Below, piece by piece: positions 11,221-22,869 of a DNA stretch of 64,000 nucleotides. Where the stretch lies: NCBI GenBank assembly GCA_030549775.1, contig CM060177.1, positions 64,732,638-64,796,637 on the forward strand. Reading direction: 5' to 3'. The notes below the pieces were generated by a model. The model was not told where the DNA came from, did no database searches, and saw only the letters and a program-made list of their open reading frames with translations. The first letter of the stretch is position 1. Each line of letters opens with the position of its first letter. Source of the DNA: Tamarix chinensis (Eukaryota; Streptophyta; Magnoliopsida; Caryophyllales; Tamaricaceae). The translations under genes and the position numbers were made by a program.

Positions 11221-12494
11221 TCACCATTTTATCAAAGGGTTTTGTTCAACCAAACTAATGGATTGGTTTAGAAAAATTGATCAACTGGTCTATAGAATAA
11301 TTTACTAGACTGGCTAAATTGATCGATTGACTTGTCAGGCCAAGTACTTATCGAAGCTTGATTTTCTGATAAATTCCTTGCATCAAAATGGAACTTTAAT
11401 AATCTAACTACAAGATGTTATTGAGAGATTATTAAACCTTTTTATTAGTTATTCAACTTTAGTTGGTGCCTTAAACATATTTAATGGCTCGATTTTGATA
11501 GATGAGGGAGAGAAAGACCTCACTCTTGTCTTCTTCTTCCTCTCTCCTCTGTAAGCCTCAGGTGGTATGCTTCGATTTCCAAACTATCCCTGAACGGCTA
11601 GGATATGCCCTTCCCACACCGATCTTCTATTTTCCTTATTGTGTTTGATATTTTATAGATAAGCTTGACCTACATTCTCCAAAAAATCACCATTTGAGCT
11701 ATGGAATAGGATTAAGCCTAGTTTTTAGAAATCCACCTGTTCAAATAAAATTTAAAATGTAAAATTAGGGTTTTTGATCTATTGCATAACCTCACTCATT
11801 TCTTAACTGATTGGTTTGCTATAAATAACCCCAAATGCCCCTTCTTCTCACCTTTCTTTCAGCCTCTAAAACATCTCAAATCTTGAGAGATTGTGTTAAT
11901 TTATTTTCTTTCCACTTTGAGCTTATTTTTGAATTCATTTTACTCTTATGATCTTCTCCTTAGTTCCCTCTTTTTTTATCCTTATGCAAGAAAGAGTTAG
12001 ATTTAGGAGGAAGGTGAGCTATTTTTAGATGAATCATTATCTATTTTTCTTTTGAGAGTGGTGTGTTTGTTTTCTTTTCTAATTTGAAGCTATTGATTTT
12101 TGAAAGTTATTCAATTATTTCATATGCATAATTTTTTTTTTCAAAGGTGTTGAATGTTAAAATCTTCCAACTTAAGTTTTTCATCTTTAGTAGGAAGCTT
12201 TGTTAAACATTAAGTAAGTTATTTTTACCTTTGAAATGTGGCATGAATAAGCATATGATGTGATGTACTCTACAATATGTTAATTTTTTATGCCTACATG
12301 ATATTTGGGCTTTCTAATTGATGTGTGTTGAATTAATTGAGAAGAGAAAATAGGGTTGATTTGCTTGAAAGTGAAGCACAATTCAGTTTATTAGCTTTTT
12401 AAATATTTATAGTGTGCTATGGCATATTATGGTTTGGATGCGGTAAAATTTTAGAGTGTAAATCATGTGTAAAATGTTTGATATGTGTCATGTG
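11221..12494. other. Unassigned, promoter-like stretch
   Basis: No gene recognised. A plus-strand CTATAAATA at 11819-11827 is followed by a C/T-rich leader-like stretch and, near 12010, by AAGGTGAGC, which looks like a splice donor. This could be an LTR fragment or an old promoter with 5' UTR. No coding sequence follows. Confidence 0.3.
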
Positions 12495-12800
12495 TAGGGC
12501 TGTAAATGAGCCGAATTGAGTCAAATACTCCTAAGCTCGGATTCAGCTCATTTATATTTTTTGAAGCTCAAATTAGGTTCGGGCTCATTTAGAGTTTGAT
12601 AAGTCATGTTTGAATTCAACTCGTTTGTGATTCACGAACTATTCGGCTCATCTCATTTATATTAATCGAGCTTTTTGGAGAGCCGAAGTAGCCCATTTAA
12701 GGCTCGTTTGGGCTTGTTAAAAGCTCATTCAGGCTCATTTAGAGTTTGTTTATGGCTCATTAAGGCTCATTTAAAATTGATATAGAGCCCCTTAATAATT
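12495..12800 (-). repeat. hAT transposon terminus with GGCTC subterminal repeats
   Basis: Starts TAGGGCTGTAAATGAGCC, a form typical of plant hAT ends. Within 300 bp there are around ten copies of GGCTC/GAGCC words in both orientations (GGCTCATTTA several times), as in hAT subterminal transposase-binding arrays. The hAT transposase relic downstream reads toward this end, so it fits as the 3' terminus of that transposon. I did not find the other terminus or an 8-bp duplication in the window. Confidence 0.65.
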
Positions 12801-13245
12801 AAATATTTGACTTAATTCAGGCAAAATTTATTTCAATTATAACCTGAGCCAATATTAACCTCTTTCAAAAAAATAAAAAGATTCCTCATGCACCCCTTAC
12901 ACAAAAATTTGGATGCAAATTGTCTCCCTAAAACTTGTATAATATTACAAAAAAAAATCCATAAAAATTAAATACAACAAGATATGCAGTCATGTAGATA
13001 CATCAATACACATAAACAAAATGGCTTCAAAGTTCCATGATAAATTGCTCCATCATCCACATCCATTACCATTGAGTGAAATTATGTATCACTTCATCAT
13101 AAAAACTCTAAAATAACCTGCATCAGATTAAAAGTATAAAAAAAATATTAGCAAAGCTTGGAAGTTAGAAGTATAATCTTCTAAAAAACTCTATACATTA
13201 TCAGGTCTTCCATTTCAACATCTCTAATCTTCTCAAAACTACATA

Positions 13246-15321
13246 CGATACCATATTTCAATAATTGTCGGCATCAAGGATATAAATAAGAATCATAGAA
13301 TATTTATGCTAGACTATTTATGCTAGGTCGCTATGAAAGGGACCTAATGTAATTGTTATTTGGTGATTATATTTATGAATGAGAAATAGATTTTGTTAAT
13401 AATATTGTAAGAATTTTATGGTTTACGGTAAACTAGAGGAAGAGGAAGAGGAAGAGATTGGCCCAAGATTATTTTAGTAGAAGTCATTTGAAATGATATC
13501 TTATGATGTGTGAAATAGAGTTTGGTATTTAATGATACAAAGATCCCAGGAATTGATTTGATTAATTTGAACTTAAGTCTTAAGGCCTTCCTGAATGGCA
13601 AAATGGTCTTTGGGTTTGGTGAACAATTGCCTATCATGAAGAGATAATTCCTTCAATGAACTGAAGCATGCCAACTCTTCTACAATGTTCTTTTTTGAAG
13701 ACTAATGAAAAGAAATAGAAAAGCTAGGAGTATGGGTTTCACGAGTCAACTCCCTAGCATTTTATTGCTTCCCTAATGGCAAATGGAATTTGAGTTGGAA
13801 CTTTGATGGACAATTACCTATCACGGAAGAGAGACCTGAGATGATATATGATGTGAAGCAAAAGTTGGCATTGATGAAGTTGAATATAGAAGGATCCTAG
13901 TATTTAAAGATATTAGACTTGAGGGTCAATAATTGAATAGAGTTCAAGTGTTAAGTAATGGTTGCATATCAAGAAGATGTCTTTCAACAATTTGATGCGT
14001 GAGAGCTCCTCTCCTTGTTTCACAATAAGTCAAACCATGAGCAATTGATTATATATTTTCTTTATTTTCCTATTTTATTTTTCAAGGATCTTACGACTTC
14101 AATTTGTGGTACATTGAAGCATATAAGCAAGACATTGGATATCTTGCTCTTTCAACTTAACTCACATTGATCATACGTCATGCTAGGTTACTGGTAATTT
14201 GGCTACAACAGGCAAGAATCCTAATGCATCTACAAGACTGCAACTTTATTTGGGAAAGAAAACAAAATATATCCGATTTCTTGATGCAAATTCAGCATCC
14301 AGTCACCTTAAATGAAAGCATGTGACAATGATACTCTAGCTCTACATCTGTTTGTTCATGTTACTCCATTTTTAATTTGCTGTTAACCATTACATGTATC
14401 TTAGCTGTGTGATTGGCCAACCTGATTGATGGTCGCAAACTAAAATATCTACTTATTAATGTACCCCTTGTCTGGATCTACTTAAAAAGGTATTTATCCA
14501 TATAAGATACTTCTTTTGGAAAAGTTTAGGCTGGAAGTTTTTGAAAATGGCAATTTATATGGATAATTAATTTATAAAAGTTGCTCCAAACAATTGGTAG
14601 TCAAATGGGTAAAGAAAACTCAAAAGGCTAGAGAAGATTTTGAGAGGATCCAATAGTTGCTTCCTTCTCTAATGGCCTTTTTCTCTTTGGTTATATCTCA
14701 TTTTAGATTATCACAACAAAGGAATTTATCATACGATTTTAATTAACATTTTCGTGATTAATTATTTAAGAACAAGCAATATAAAATAATATATAAAAAG
14801 AAGAAAATAGATGTAACAATATAAAATCAATATCGATAAAGTAGCAACAAAAATACATAATTAATTATTTCATGAATGATAAATTAAGTTCATCATTCAA
14901 ATTATATGGTTTATGGTAAACTAGAGGGTATTGTGAGGGCCAAAGTTAACCCTAAGTCATTTTGGTATCACAGCCAAAAACTTGTTCCATTACAGCCAGT
15001 TTTGGTTAATTATGTTGTCACTTTCGGTGTTTCCAGTTTCCACTGATACATCCACAAAACAACCATTAGAAAAATTTCCTCCAAAACACAGAAGGAACCC
15101 TAGCCACTGGTAGGGAACACTATAATCAGCTGCTATCTTCACTGATGAAACCTAGCAACCATTATAAACGAAGATAAAAAATTGATAAACTAAGATCTTA
15201 GATGAAGTCAGACAAGATTTACAGGAGATAACAAGTGAAATTAGACAGCTCACCCTCTTATTAAAACACCAAATAACAATTACATTAGGTCCCTTTCAAA
15301 ATTGCACACGATACCATATTT
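13246..15321. other. ~2-kb segment bounded by 13-bp direct repeats, inside hAT 3' region
   Basis: CGATACCATATTT occurs at 13246-13258 and 15309-15321. Just inside lie perfect 31-nt inverted copies, 13335-13365 and 15267-15297 (GAAAGGGACCTAATG... and its complement). A 24-nt block around GGTTTACGGTAAACT near 13418 recurs with one change near 14908. No coding region is recognised. It is probably an insertion in the hAT 3' region, of unknown type. Confidence 0.45.
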
Positions 15322-15789
15322 ATTAATGTAAACCTGATAATATTTACAACATTGAACAAAAACTCTATATATAAACTTACAAATAGAATATTTTTAATGA
15401 CACCAAAGCACATTCAACAACACTAATGAGTTAGCTTTAGAAAACATACCAAAATAAATCATAACTAGACTCTAGTGGCCAACAAAAAAAGGCACGATCC
15501 ATAACATGCAAAAACAACTTGAAATGCTCCCGTTTAATGAAAATATCATTAATTAGTAATTTAGTATGTACCAATCAACAAATTATTAAAATTATAGTCA
15601 TCATAGAGATAAGTACCTTATATTATAACATTACCAACTAAATTATGGCAAATATATTTCCTACATAGCTTCATATTCTTATGTGTGTGCCTTTTTTTTT
15701 AAAAAAAAAGGAAGCCAATAAAAGATATTAGTAGCTACACTTAAGTTTAAAACATAGATTAATTAACTAAAATTAAATAATAGCAAAAT

Positions 15790-16746
15790 GATTACCTTTT
15801 TCTTAGACAATTCATTATTACGAACCCAATCACCACCGCAAAGAAAAACATCAACCGTTTTGGGATCTAAAGAGACCCTATATGTATCAATTACCCTCCC
15901 ACCAACACTAAAGCAGCCTCCAAAGCAATTGATATAGGAATCAATAAAATATCACGTGCTACTTGAGATAGTATAGGAAACTTCAAGGTATTTCCCTTCG
16001 ACTAGTCGAGTGTAGAAAAAGGAGAACATAAGCCATCTTTACACATATACACACCCTCCTCTAGGTATATATCCAACTCTGATTTACTTGATTTTTGGGT
16101 GCTAGCACTCATAACAAACTTTTCAAACCTTGATATCCTAAATAATAATAATTTCTCATTCACATTACTAGGCCCAACCTCACTAATTTCCTTCTACAAT
16201 GCATTCTCAACACTACTCACATAATGTCCAGCATAACAATCAAAAATCTATCTCAATGTTTTTTCACCTCTCCAATATTTTTCTCAACATCAAACTCTTT
16301 GTAAATGATAGGAAATGTTTAGTCAATCAACCTTATTTTGTGCCGAGGATCTAAAATAGAAGTAAGAGACATCAACATATTACTTTCACCCCAATACTTA
16401 TCAAACTTTTCTTTCATTTTCATGGCCCTTACTTGCATAAAAATTTCGTCGTCATTTACTTTCTCATCTAGTTCCTCTTTTATCACCCAAATCTCTGAAA
16501 GATACAAGTTTGATGTAGGATATTCACTTCCTAAAATAAATTTTGTAATCTCATTAAAAATAGCAAGAAATCCACACACACCCTCCACTTGTTTCCATTC
16601 ATTAGGATATGGTAAGCATTGGTATCTCAAATCTTGTTCACCATATTTGGAAAACATGTCTTTAAACTCTAAAGTAGTGGAAAACATTGCATAAGTTATA
16701 TTCCATCTTGTTTTAACATCCAACACTAACTTTTTTTTGGTCAAAC
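15790..16746 (-). pseudogene. hAT transposase relic, C-terminal part
   Basis: Minus-strand translation from 16746 gives LVLDVKTRWNITYAM, NEITKFILGSEYPTSNLYL, EKFDKYWGE and ILDPRHK, the conserved RNase H-like and late region of plant BED-type hAT transposases (RICESLEEPER/DAYSLEEPER relatives). The frame stops at 16319. Further downstream, near 15990-15800, the C-terminal dimerisation region can still be read with one frameshift: LKFPILSQVARDILLIP, then FSVGGRVIDTYR and CGGDWVR. The upstream half lies at 25784-26459, separated by the long-LTR unit. Confidence 0.85.
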
Positions 16747-17838
16747 TGAAATGCCCCAAAAAATTCTAATTTTAAAAATTATAGTTAAATAGGATTTTAT
16801 TTGAAAATTTATTTTTTTATTAAAATAAAAGGGAATTAATTAGGTTTGTTCAAGAAGAAATTTATAAGTATTTTAACTAGGAGAAATCTGGGTATTTTAG
16901 CTAATTAAGTATTTTATTTTGGAAATTAATTAAATAAATTATTTTATTTATAATAAGAAGGGAAAAATAGTTCTAAATTAATATAAATTTTATAAATAAT
17001 TTAATTAGAGAAAATTAGAGTGATTTGCTTATGAAAATGGAATTAATGAAAAATCTTTTAAAAATCCTAAATTAGCCTAAAATGGGATTTAATATTATTT
17101 TATTTAAATATTACTATTTTTAACTATCCCAAATATCCTAATTAATTTAATTAACCTAACCCTCATATTTTATTTTTATTTTTTCCTTTTTCCTTTTTCT
17201 TTCTTCCTTTTCTTTCCTTTTTCTTTCTTCTTCTTTTCTTTTTTCTTCTCCTTCCCGATTAGGCCTGTCCGCAGCCCAATTCCCTCTTTTTATTCGTCCT
17301 TCTTCGATGGCCCAGTGCCATATTCCTCCCTTTTCCCCGACCAGGGCCTGCCTTTCGCGGCCCATTCCTTTCCTCATTTTTCTTCCTTCGGCGTGGCTTA
17401 AGGATGAAACGCGTCCTATCTTCTTTTCTTCCCCCAAAACGCAGCATTTTATTTAAACACTCCCTCACCGCCCGACCGACCAGCTCCCCTATTTTTCCTT
17501 CTTTTTCCCCCTAGACCGCCGGTCCAGCCCTTTCTTTCTTCTTCTTCCTTACTCCTCCCCCCGTCGTCGATGATCTGCAACAACGCCGCCCACACCCTGG
17601 TTTTTCGCCGCCGGTCATGCTCTTTTGACCGGCAGTGGCTCCTCTTTCTCTCCCCTAACTCGCATAATAACTTGACCTACACCATCTCCCTTCCTTTTTA
17701 CACATGATCATTCTTTTAGCCAACCAACCCTGCCACATTCGACCTAGAATTTCGCCGGCCAGACGCCGCCGGCGAACCCTAACCTTACTTTCCCTACTCC
17801 CTCATCGTCCCACATACCTTAACCTCTCATTTAAACCC

Positions 17839-17846
17839 TATAAATA
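17839..17846 (+). promoter_or_regulatory. TATA box of outer long-LTR unit
   Basis: CCCTATAAATACCC lies about 1.1 kb inside the unit. The nested copy has CCCTATAAACACCC at the equivalent place on the minus strand (21307-21313 core), which supports a conserved promoter. Confidence 0.6.
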
Positions 17847-18508
17847 CCCTATCCTCAACCTGGGATCGAACCTTTCTTCGAAACCCAAACCTTCTCCCCT
17901 CGTGCACCGTCGCCATTTCAGGTGCTATTTTCTCTACCATCGACCAAAGCCGCTACCCACTCCACCTACCTAAGCCTTCCCTACATTGTCCTCTACCCAA
18001 CTAAACCTCCCACATCCCTCGATTTTCCTTGTATAAGCCACCCTGACTATGCAAAGGTTAATTCCCAAACAACCCTCTCTTCCACCTCCGCCGACCTTCG
18101 CACCACCCTTGGCCACCACTTCCTCCGTTATCGCCGCTCTTTTCAGCTCCCAACCTGTTCTGCAGACCCTCCTTTGCCTTTCCCTACCCTTATTTTACCC
18201 TTCCTCCCTCTCCTCCTCTCTTTCTCTTCTTCTTCCCCATTTGGCCGCCACCGCCAATGCCGTGCGCCGCCACCTTTGGCTGCGCCTCCACCCTCATTCA
18301 GCTCCTCTCCCTCTAGGCAATCTTAAGCACCCCAACCCCCACCTTTATTCTCCCTATCTTGTTCCCAGCTTTTAACTTTTCCCCTTTTCTTCCCTTTTTC
18401 TGGCCACCGCCGCCGCTGTAATACCCCAAAATTCACTACTTTTTTTTAAAGCGGAAGTAATTAAAATACTTAATTTAAAACCCGTGAATTCTGGGAATAT
18501 CACCGCCA

Positions 18509-18554
18509 CACTTAGTACCAGACCAGTTCTCTCCGACCGTTCCAGTACTAAGTG
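18509..18554 (-). other. Conserved hairpin near LTR 3' end (inner unit)
   Basis: CACTTAGTAC pairs with GTACTAAGTG across a loop of about 25 nt. The same element occurs at 257-302 and 25652-25696 in the other two copies, always within about 350 bp of the 3' terminus. Confidence 0.55.
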
Positions 18555-21306
18555 CTAAGGCTAAAGAAAAGATTTACATTAAACTCAAACCAATAGTTCA
18601 TAAAAGAACTCGAAAGATCATACATTAAAAATCAGAGTACGCATAAATAATTGTTATTCAAATTAAAAAGAGAAATAACTTATAATCGTTAAAAATTAAC
18701 AAAAGGAAATAGAATCATATAAAGAATGAAATATGGCCACAACTCTCTCGAACTTGAGCCAACCATAAACTCAACACACAGCCCCGACTGATGTCTCGCC
18801 CACCTACACAAAGTCAGAAGGGCATACTACTCGTGGGAATGAGCAGCACCCATGAAAAGGGTGATCAGTACGCTACGTACTGAGTAAGATAACCGAGCAC
18901 TAAGGCCAACACATAAGCACATAATCCATGTAGAATAATAAAAGGGAATAATCCAACATAACAACATAAAGGCATATGAACAATTCAGGTAAAAGTATAA
19001 AGGCCCATTTATAGTCCGGATTAACTACTTAATTAATCTTTTATCGAAAGTCGACACACACTATACCTTTTATCAAATCCATGTAAGTACAGGAACACCC
19101 CACTATTATTGTCGGTGGGCCGGTCACTTGGGGGACAAAGTCCACACCACTATTATTTGCCGGTGGATCGGTCATTTGCGATAATAGTCCACACCACTAT
19201 TCCTTACCGGGATAAAATCCTACATGAAACCCTAAATTCAACCATGCAACCCTAGATTCTTCCATATCATTAAAACCCTAGATTCCTCCATACAAAACCT
19301 TAAATTCAATCCATACACAACAAAAAATAATCCTTACCAAGCCCTATAATAGATCCTCTCATACAAAACCCTCGATTAGATTCTTCCATACAAAATCATA
19401 AATTATATTCTCCTACACAAAACCATAAATTAGATTCTCACATATAAAACCATAAATTATATTCTTCCATATAACACCATAAATTGGATTCTCCCATATA
19501 AAACCATAAATTAGATTCCCCCATATAAACCCATAAATTATATTCTCCCATACAAAACCATAAAAATCATAAATAAGATTCTCCCACACAAAACCCTAAA
19601 ACTCTCCATTTTATTCTTCCACTCTTGAATCATTAAAGTAATTAGGTCAACTCACCTCCCTTGGTCAACCTCTTTACCCAGCCTCCTTTTTCATCCTTTC
19701 TCCTACACAAAACACATCAACTCCCTCACATGCATGCCTTACAGGGTCACAACACATATCATCATATATAAATAATACACATGCCATATAAACACACAAA
19801 ACATACTTCAATTCCATGCCATACCATATACAACATAAATTATATTGATAGACATATGATACATAACATGCGAAGCACATAATGCATATAAACACACCAA
19901 AGGCCTTTGCACCCATTACCTGAAAAGACACCGGTCTTGGAGCACGCTCCTATGCCTCTTTAGGGCTTTCACCAAATAATAACATACTAATAAAAATAAC
20001 ATTAACAAAATTCTTAACTTTGCTAAAGATATAGAAATAATAGAAATATTATAAAAGTTGATAACATGGGTTAAATACTTTACCCTAATATTAATAATGA
20101 TACTTGAAATAATATCAATAAGGACATAAATAAGAATAATAATAATAGTAACAATACTAATAATAAAAGGGACATTATTCAAAAACAAAGTAAAATAAAG
20201 GCTTCGGCCCCTTCTCCAAAATCATACTAATAATAATATTAGTAAGATAAATAATAAAATTTAGTAATAATAATAATAATAATGAAATAATAAAAATAAC
20301 AATAATAACAACAACAACAACAATAATAATAATAGAAAAACTAATAGTAAAGTAGTTGTAATATTAATAAAGAAATAATTATAATAGTAATTCAAAATAG
20401 TGATAATAAAAAGTAATTATAATTATAATAATAATAACATATTAATATTAATAATAGTAATAATAGAATTAATAAGAAGAATAAAAATAAAATCAAATTA
20501 GAAATACAATAGGGCTTCAGCCCTCAACATAAATAATAATAAAAACATTAATACTAATACTAATAATAATAATAATAATACATATTAAAATAATAATAAT
20601 AATAATAGTATTTATATGCAAATAATTGAAATAAAATAATTTAAGGGTTATAAAAATAGGGAAAATGATTGAGAGGGTATAGGTTTCAACCTTAGGCTGG
20701 CGGGGATAGGCGGCACTGGCGGTGGTGCACGGAGGTGGCGGCGGAGGCCGAAAAAAGAGAAGAAAAGAGGGAAAGTTGCATGCTGGAAAAAAGCTAAGGA
20801 GAATTAAGGTGGGAGTTGGGGTGTTTAGGGTTGCCCAAAAGGAGGGAAACATAATAGAGGTGGTGGCACAACCAAAGGTGGCAGCGCACGGCTGCAGTAG
20901 GTGGTGGCCGAATGGAGGAGAAGAAGAAAGAGAGAGGAGGAGAGGGAGAAAGAGGAAAAGAGATGTAGGGGAAGGTAGAAGGTGATCTGCAGGACATTTT
21001 AGAAGGTGAAAGAAGTGGTGGCAGCGGTGGAAGAGGTGGATAAAGGCGGCGCAAAGGGTGGCGGGGCTGGAAAACAGGTTGGTCGACGGGGCTACTTCAC
21101 ACAGCCAATGTGGCTTGTGCAGAAAGAATCGAGAGATATGGGATGTTTGGTTAGTTATAGGGTGGTGTAGGGATGACACGGGTAGCTAGGAAGGGCAACG
21201 AAGCTGGCCAGAGGCGGCGGACGAGACGTCTAAAGGGGCGGCGGCGAAAAGGATCATTTTTTTGGGTAGGTATTAAAAGCTTGACACAAGGTTGATTTAT
21301 GAGGGT

Positions 21307-21313
21307 GTTTATA
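21307..21313 (-). promoter_or_regulatory. TATA-like box of inner long-LTR unit
   Basis: Minus strand CCCTATAAACACCC, the counterpart of 17839-17846 in the outer copy, with TATAAATA changed to TATAAACA. Confidence 0.5.
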
Positions 21314-22464
21314 GGGTTAGAAGGGAGGCTAGGGTTCTGTGGGTCGGTGGGGGGATAATGCAGTAGGGTTTTCGGTCGTCGGTGGAGAGGTTGCTGATGG
21401 CAACAATTTTCGAGGGAGGGGAATGCACAGGGAAAAAGGGAGGAAAACTCGCGAGAAAAGGGGAGATGATTGGGTCTGTGTGGTCACTAAATAAGAGGGG
21501 AGAGATTGGAAGGAAAACCGCCGGTCAAAACGATCTTAACTGGTGGCGAAAAACCAGGGAGTGAGGTGCGGAGTTGCAGGCTGGCGGCGTCGAGGAAGAA
21601 GAAGGATGGAGATGGGGGCTGGACCGGTCGGTCAAGGGGAAAAGAAAAGAAAGAAGGGGAACCGGGCGGTCGGCGCGAGGTGAGGGTGAATTAAATGAAG
21701 TGACGCGCTTTGAGGGAAGAACACACTAAAACGCCACGTGAAAGAGGAGGGAAGGAAGGAGGCCGTCGCGCGGCTGGGCTAGGCCAAAGGAAAAGAAAGA
21801 AAGAAAAAGAGGAACTGGGTCGCTGGGCTAGCCCAGTTCGGCGAGAAGAAAGAAAAAGAAAAGAAGAATAAGAAAGAAAAAGAAAGAAAAAGGAAAAAGG
21901 GGGAAAGGAAAAGAGAAAAATAATTAGGTTAGGGCCAATTAAACTAATCTGAATATCTAGGATATTTAAAAATAATAATATTTAAATCTCTTTTTAGGCT
22001 AAATTAGGATTTTTAAAAGATTTTCCATAAATTTCATTTTAATTAGCAAAACACCCTAAACTTCTTCAATTAAATTATTTATAAAATTAATATTAATTTG
22101 AAAGTATTTTCTCCTTCTTATTTTAAATAAAATAATTTATTTAATTAATTTCCAAATAAAATCCTTAATTAGTTAAAATACCCAAATTCCTCCTAATAAA
22201 AATAATTATAAATCTCTTCTTGATTTTCCCTAATTAAATATCCTTTTATTAAAATAATTTATTTAAATAATTTTTCTAATAAAACCTCATTTAAATATAA
22301 TTTATAAAATTAGGAATTGTCGGGGCATTTCAGCTACCGCTGTGCACCACCACTAGTGCCCCTGTCACCACTAGCCTAAGGTTGAACCCTAAACCCTCTC
22401 AACCCTTTTTCACTATTTATGCATGACTTAATTTATTTTATTTCATTTATTCAAAATATATTAC

Positions 22465-22498
<34 letters not shown>

Positions 22499-22648
22499 AT
22501 TACTATTATTATTGTTATTATAATTATTATTATTAATAATGTTTTTATTATTATTTCTATTGAGGGCCAAAGCCCTATTATATGTTTTATTTCAATATTA
22601 TTATTATTATTCTTATTGTTTCTATTATCTCTATTATTAATAATAACA

Positions 22649-22650
<2 letters not shown>

Positions 22651-22697
<47 letters not shown>
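22651..22697. repeat. (TTA)n microsatellite
   Basis: About 15 uninterrupted TTA units. Shorter ATT runs flank it throughout 22460-23410, inside the outer long-LTR unit. Confidence 0.9.
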
Positions 22698-22828
22698 TTT
22701 CAATGTTAGTATTATTATTCTATTTTGAAGTGTAGTAGTAGTAGTATTATAAATATCAATTATTACTATTATTAATATTTTTATCATTAGCGTTTATTAT
22801 TATTATTAATGTTGTTGTTGTTGTTGTC

Positions 22829-22869
<41 letters not shown>

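Larger units (their letters stand above)
18417..22332 (-). mobile_element. Long-LTR unit (inner), nested in the outer unit in reverse
   Basis: On the minus strand it starts TGAAATGCCCCGAC (22332) and ends GGGGTATTACA (18417), 3.9 kb. It matches the outer unit in reverse over nearly its whole length: the AT-rich start, the pyrimidine-rich leader, the CCTAAGGTTGAA block, GGAGCGTGCTCCAAGACCGG, and the 3' block. Flanks are GCCGC (18412-18416) and GCTAC (22333-22337). The two differences are C-to-T and G-to-A at a CpG, so this may be a decayed 5-bp duplication. No coding region is supported. Confidence 0.8.

Noticed and set aside
13416..13637. 73-codon minus-strand frame in the unknown 2-kb segment
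   Set aside because: No motif and no support from context.
17156..18375. Several overlapping open frames on both strands rich in Pro/Ser or Lys/Arg/Glu
   Set aside because: They arise from the pyrimidine-rich leader of the long-LTR unit; no domain, no codon bias, and the reverse copy at 20517-21694 gives equivalent spurious frames.
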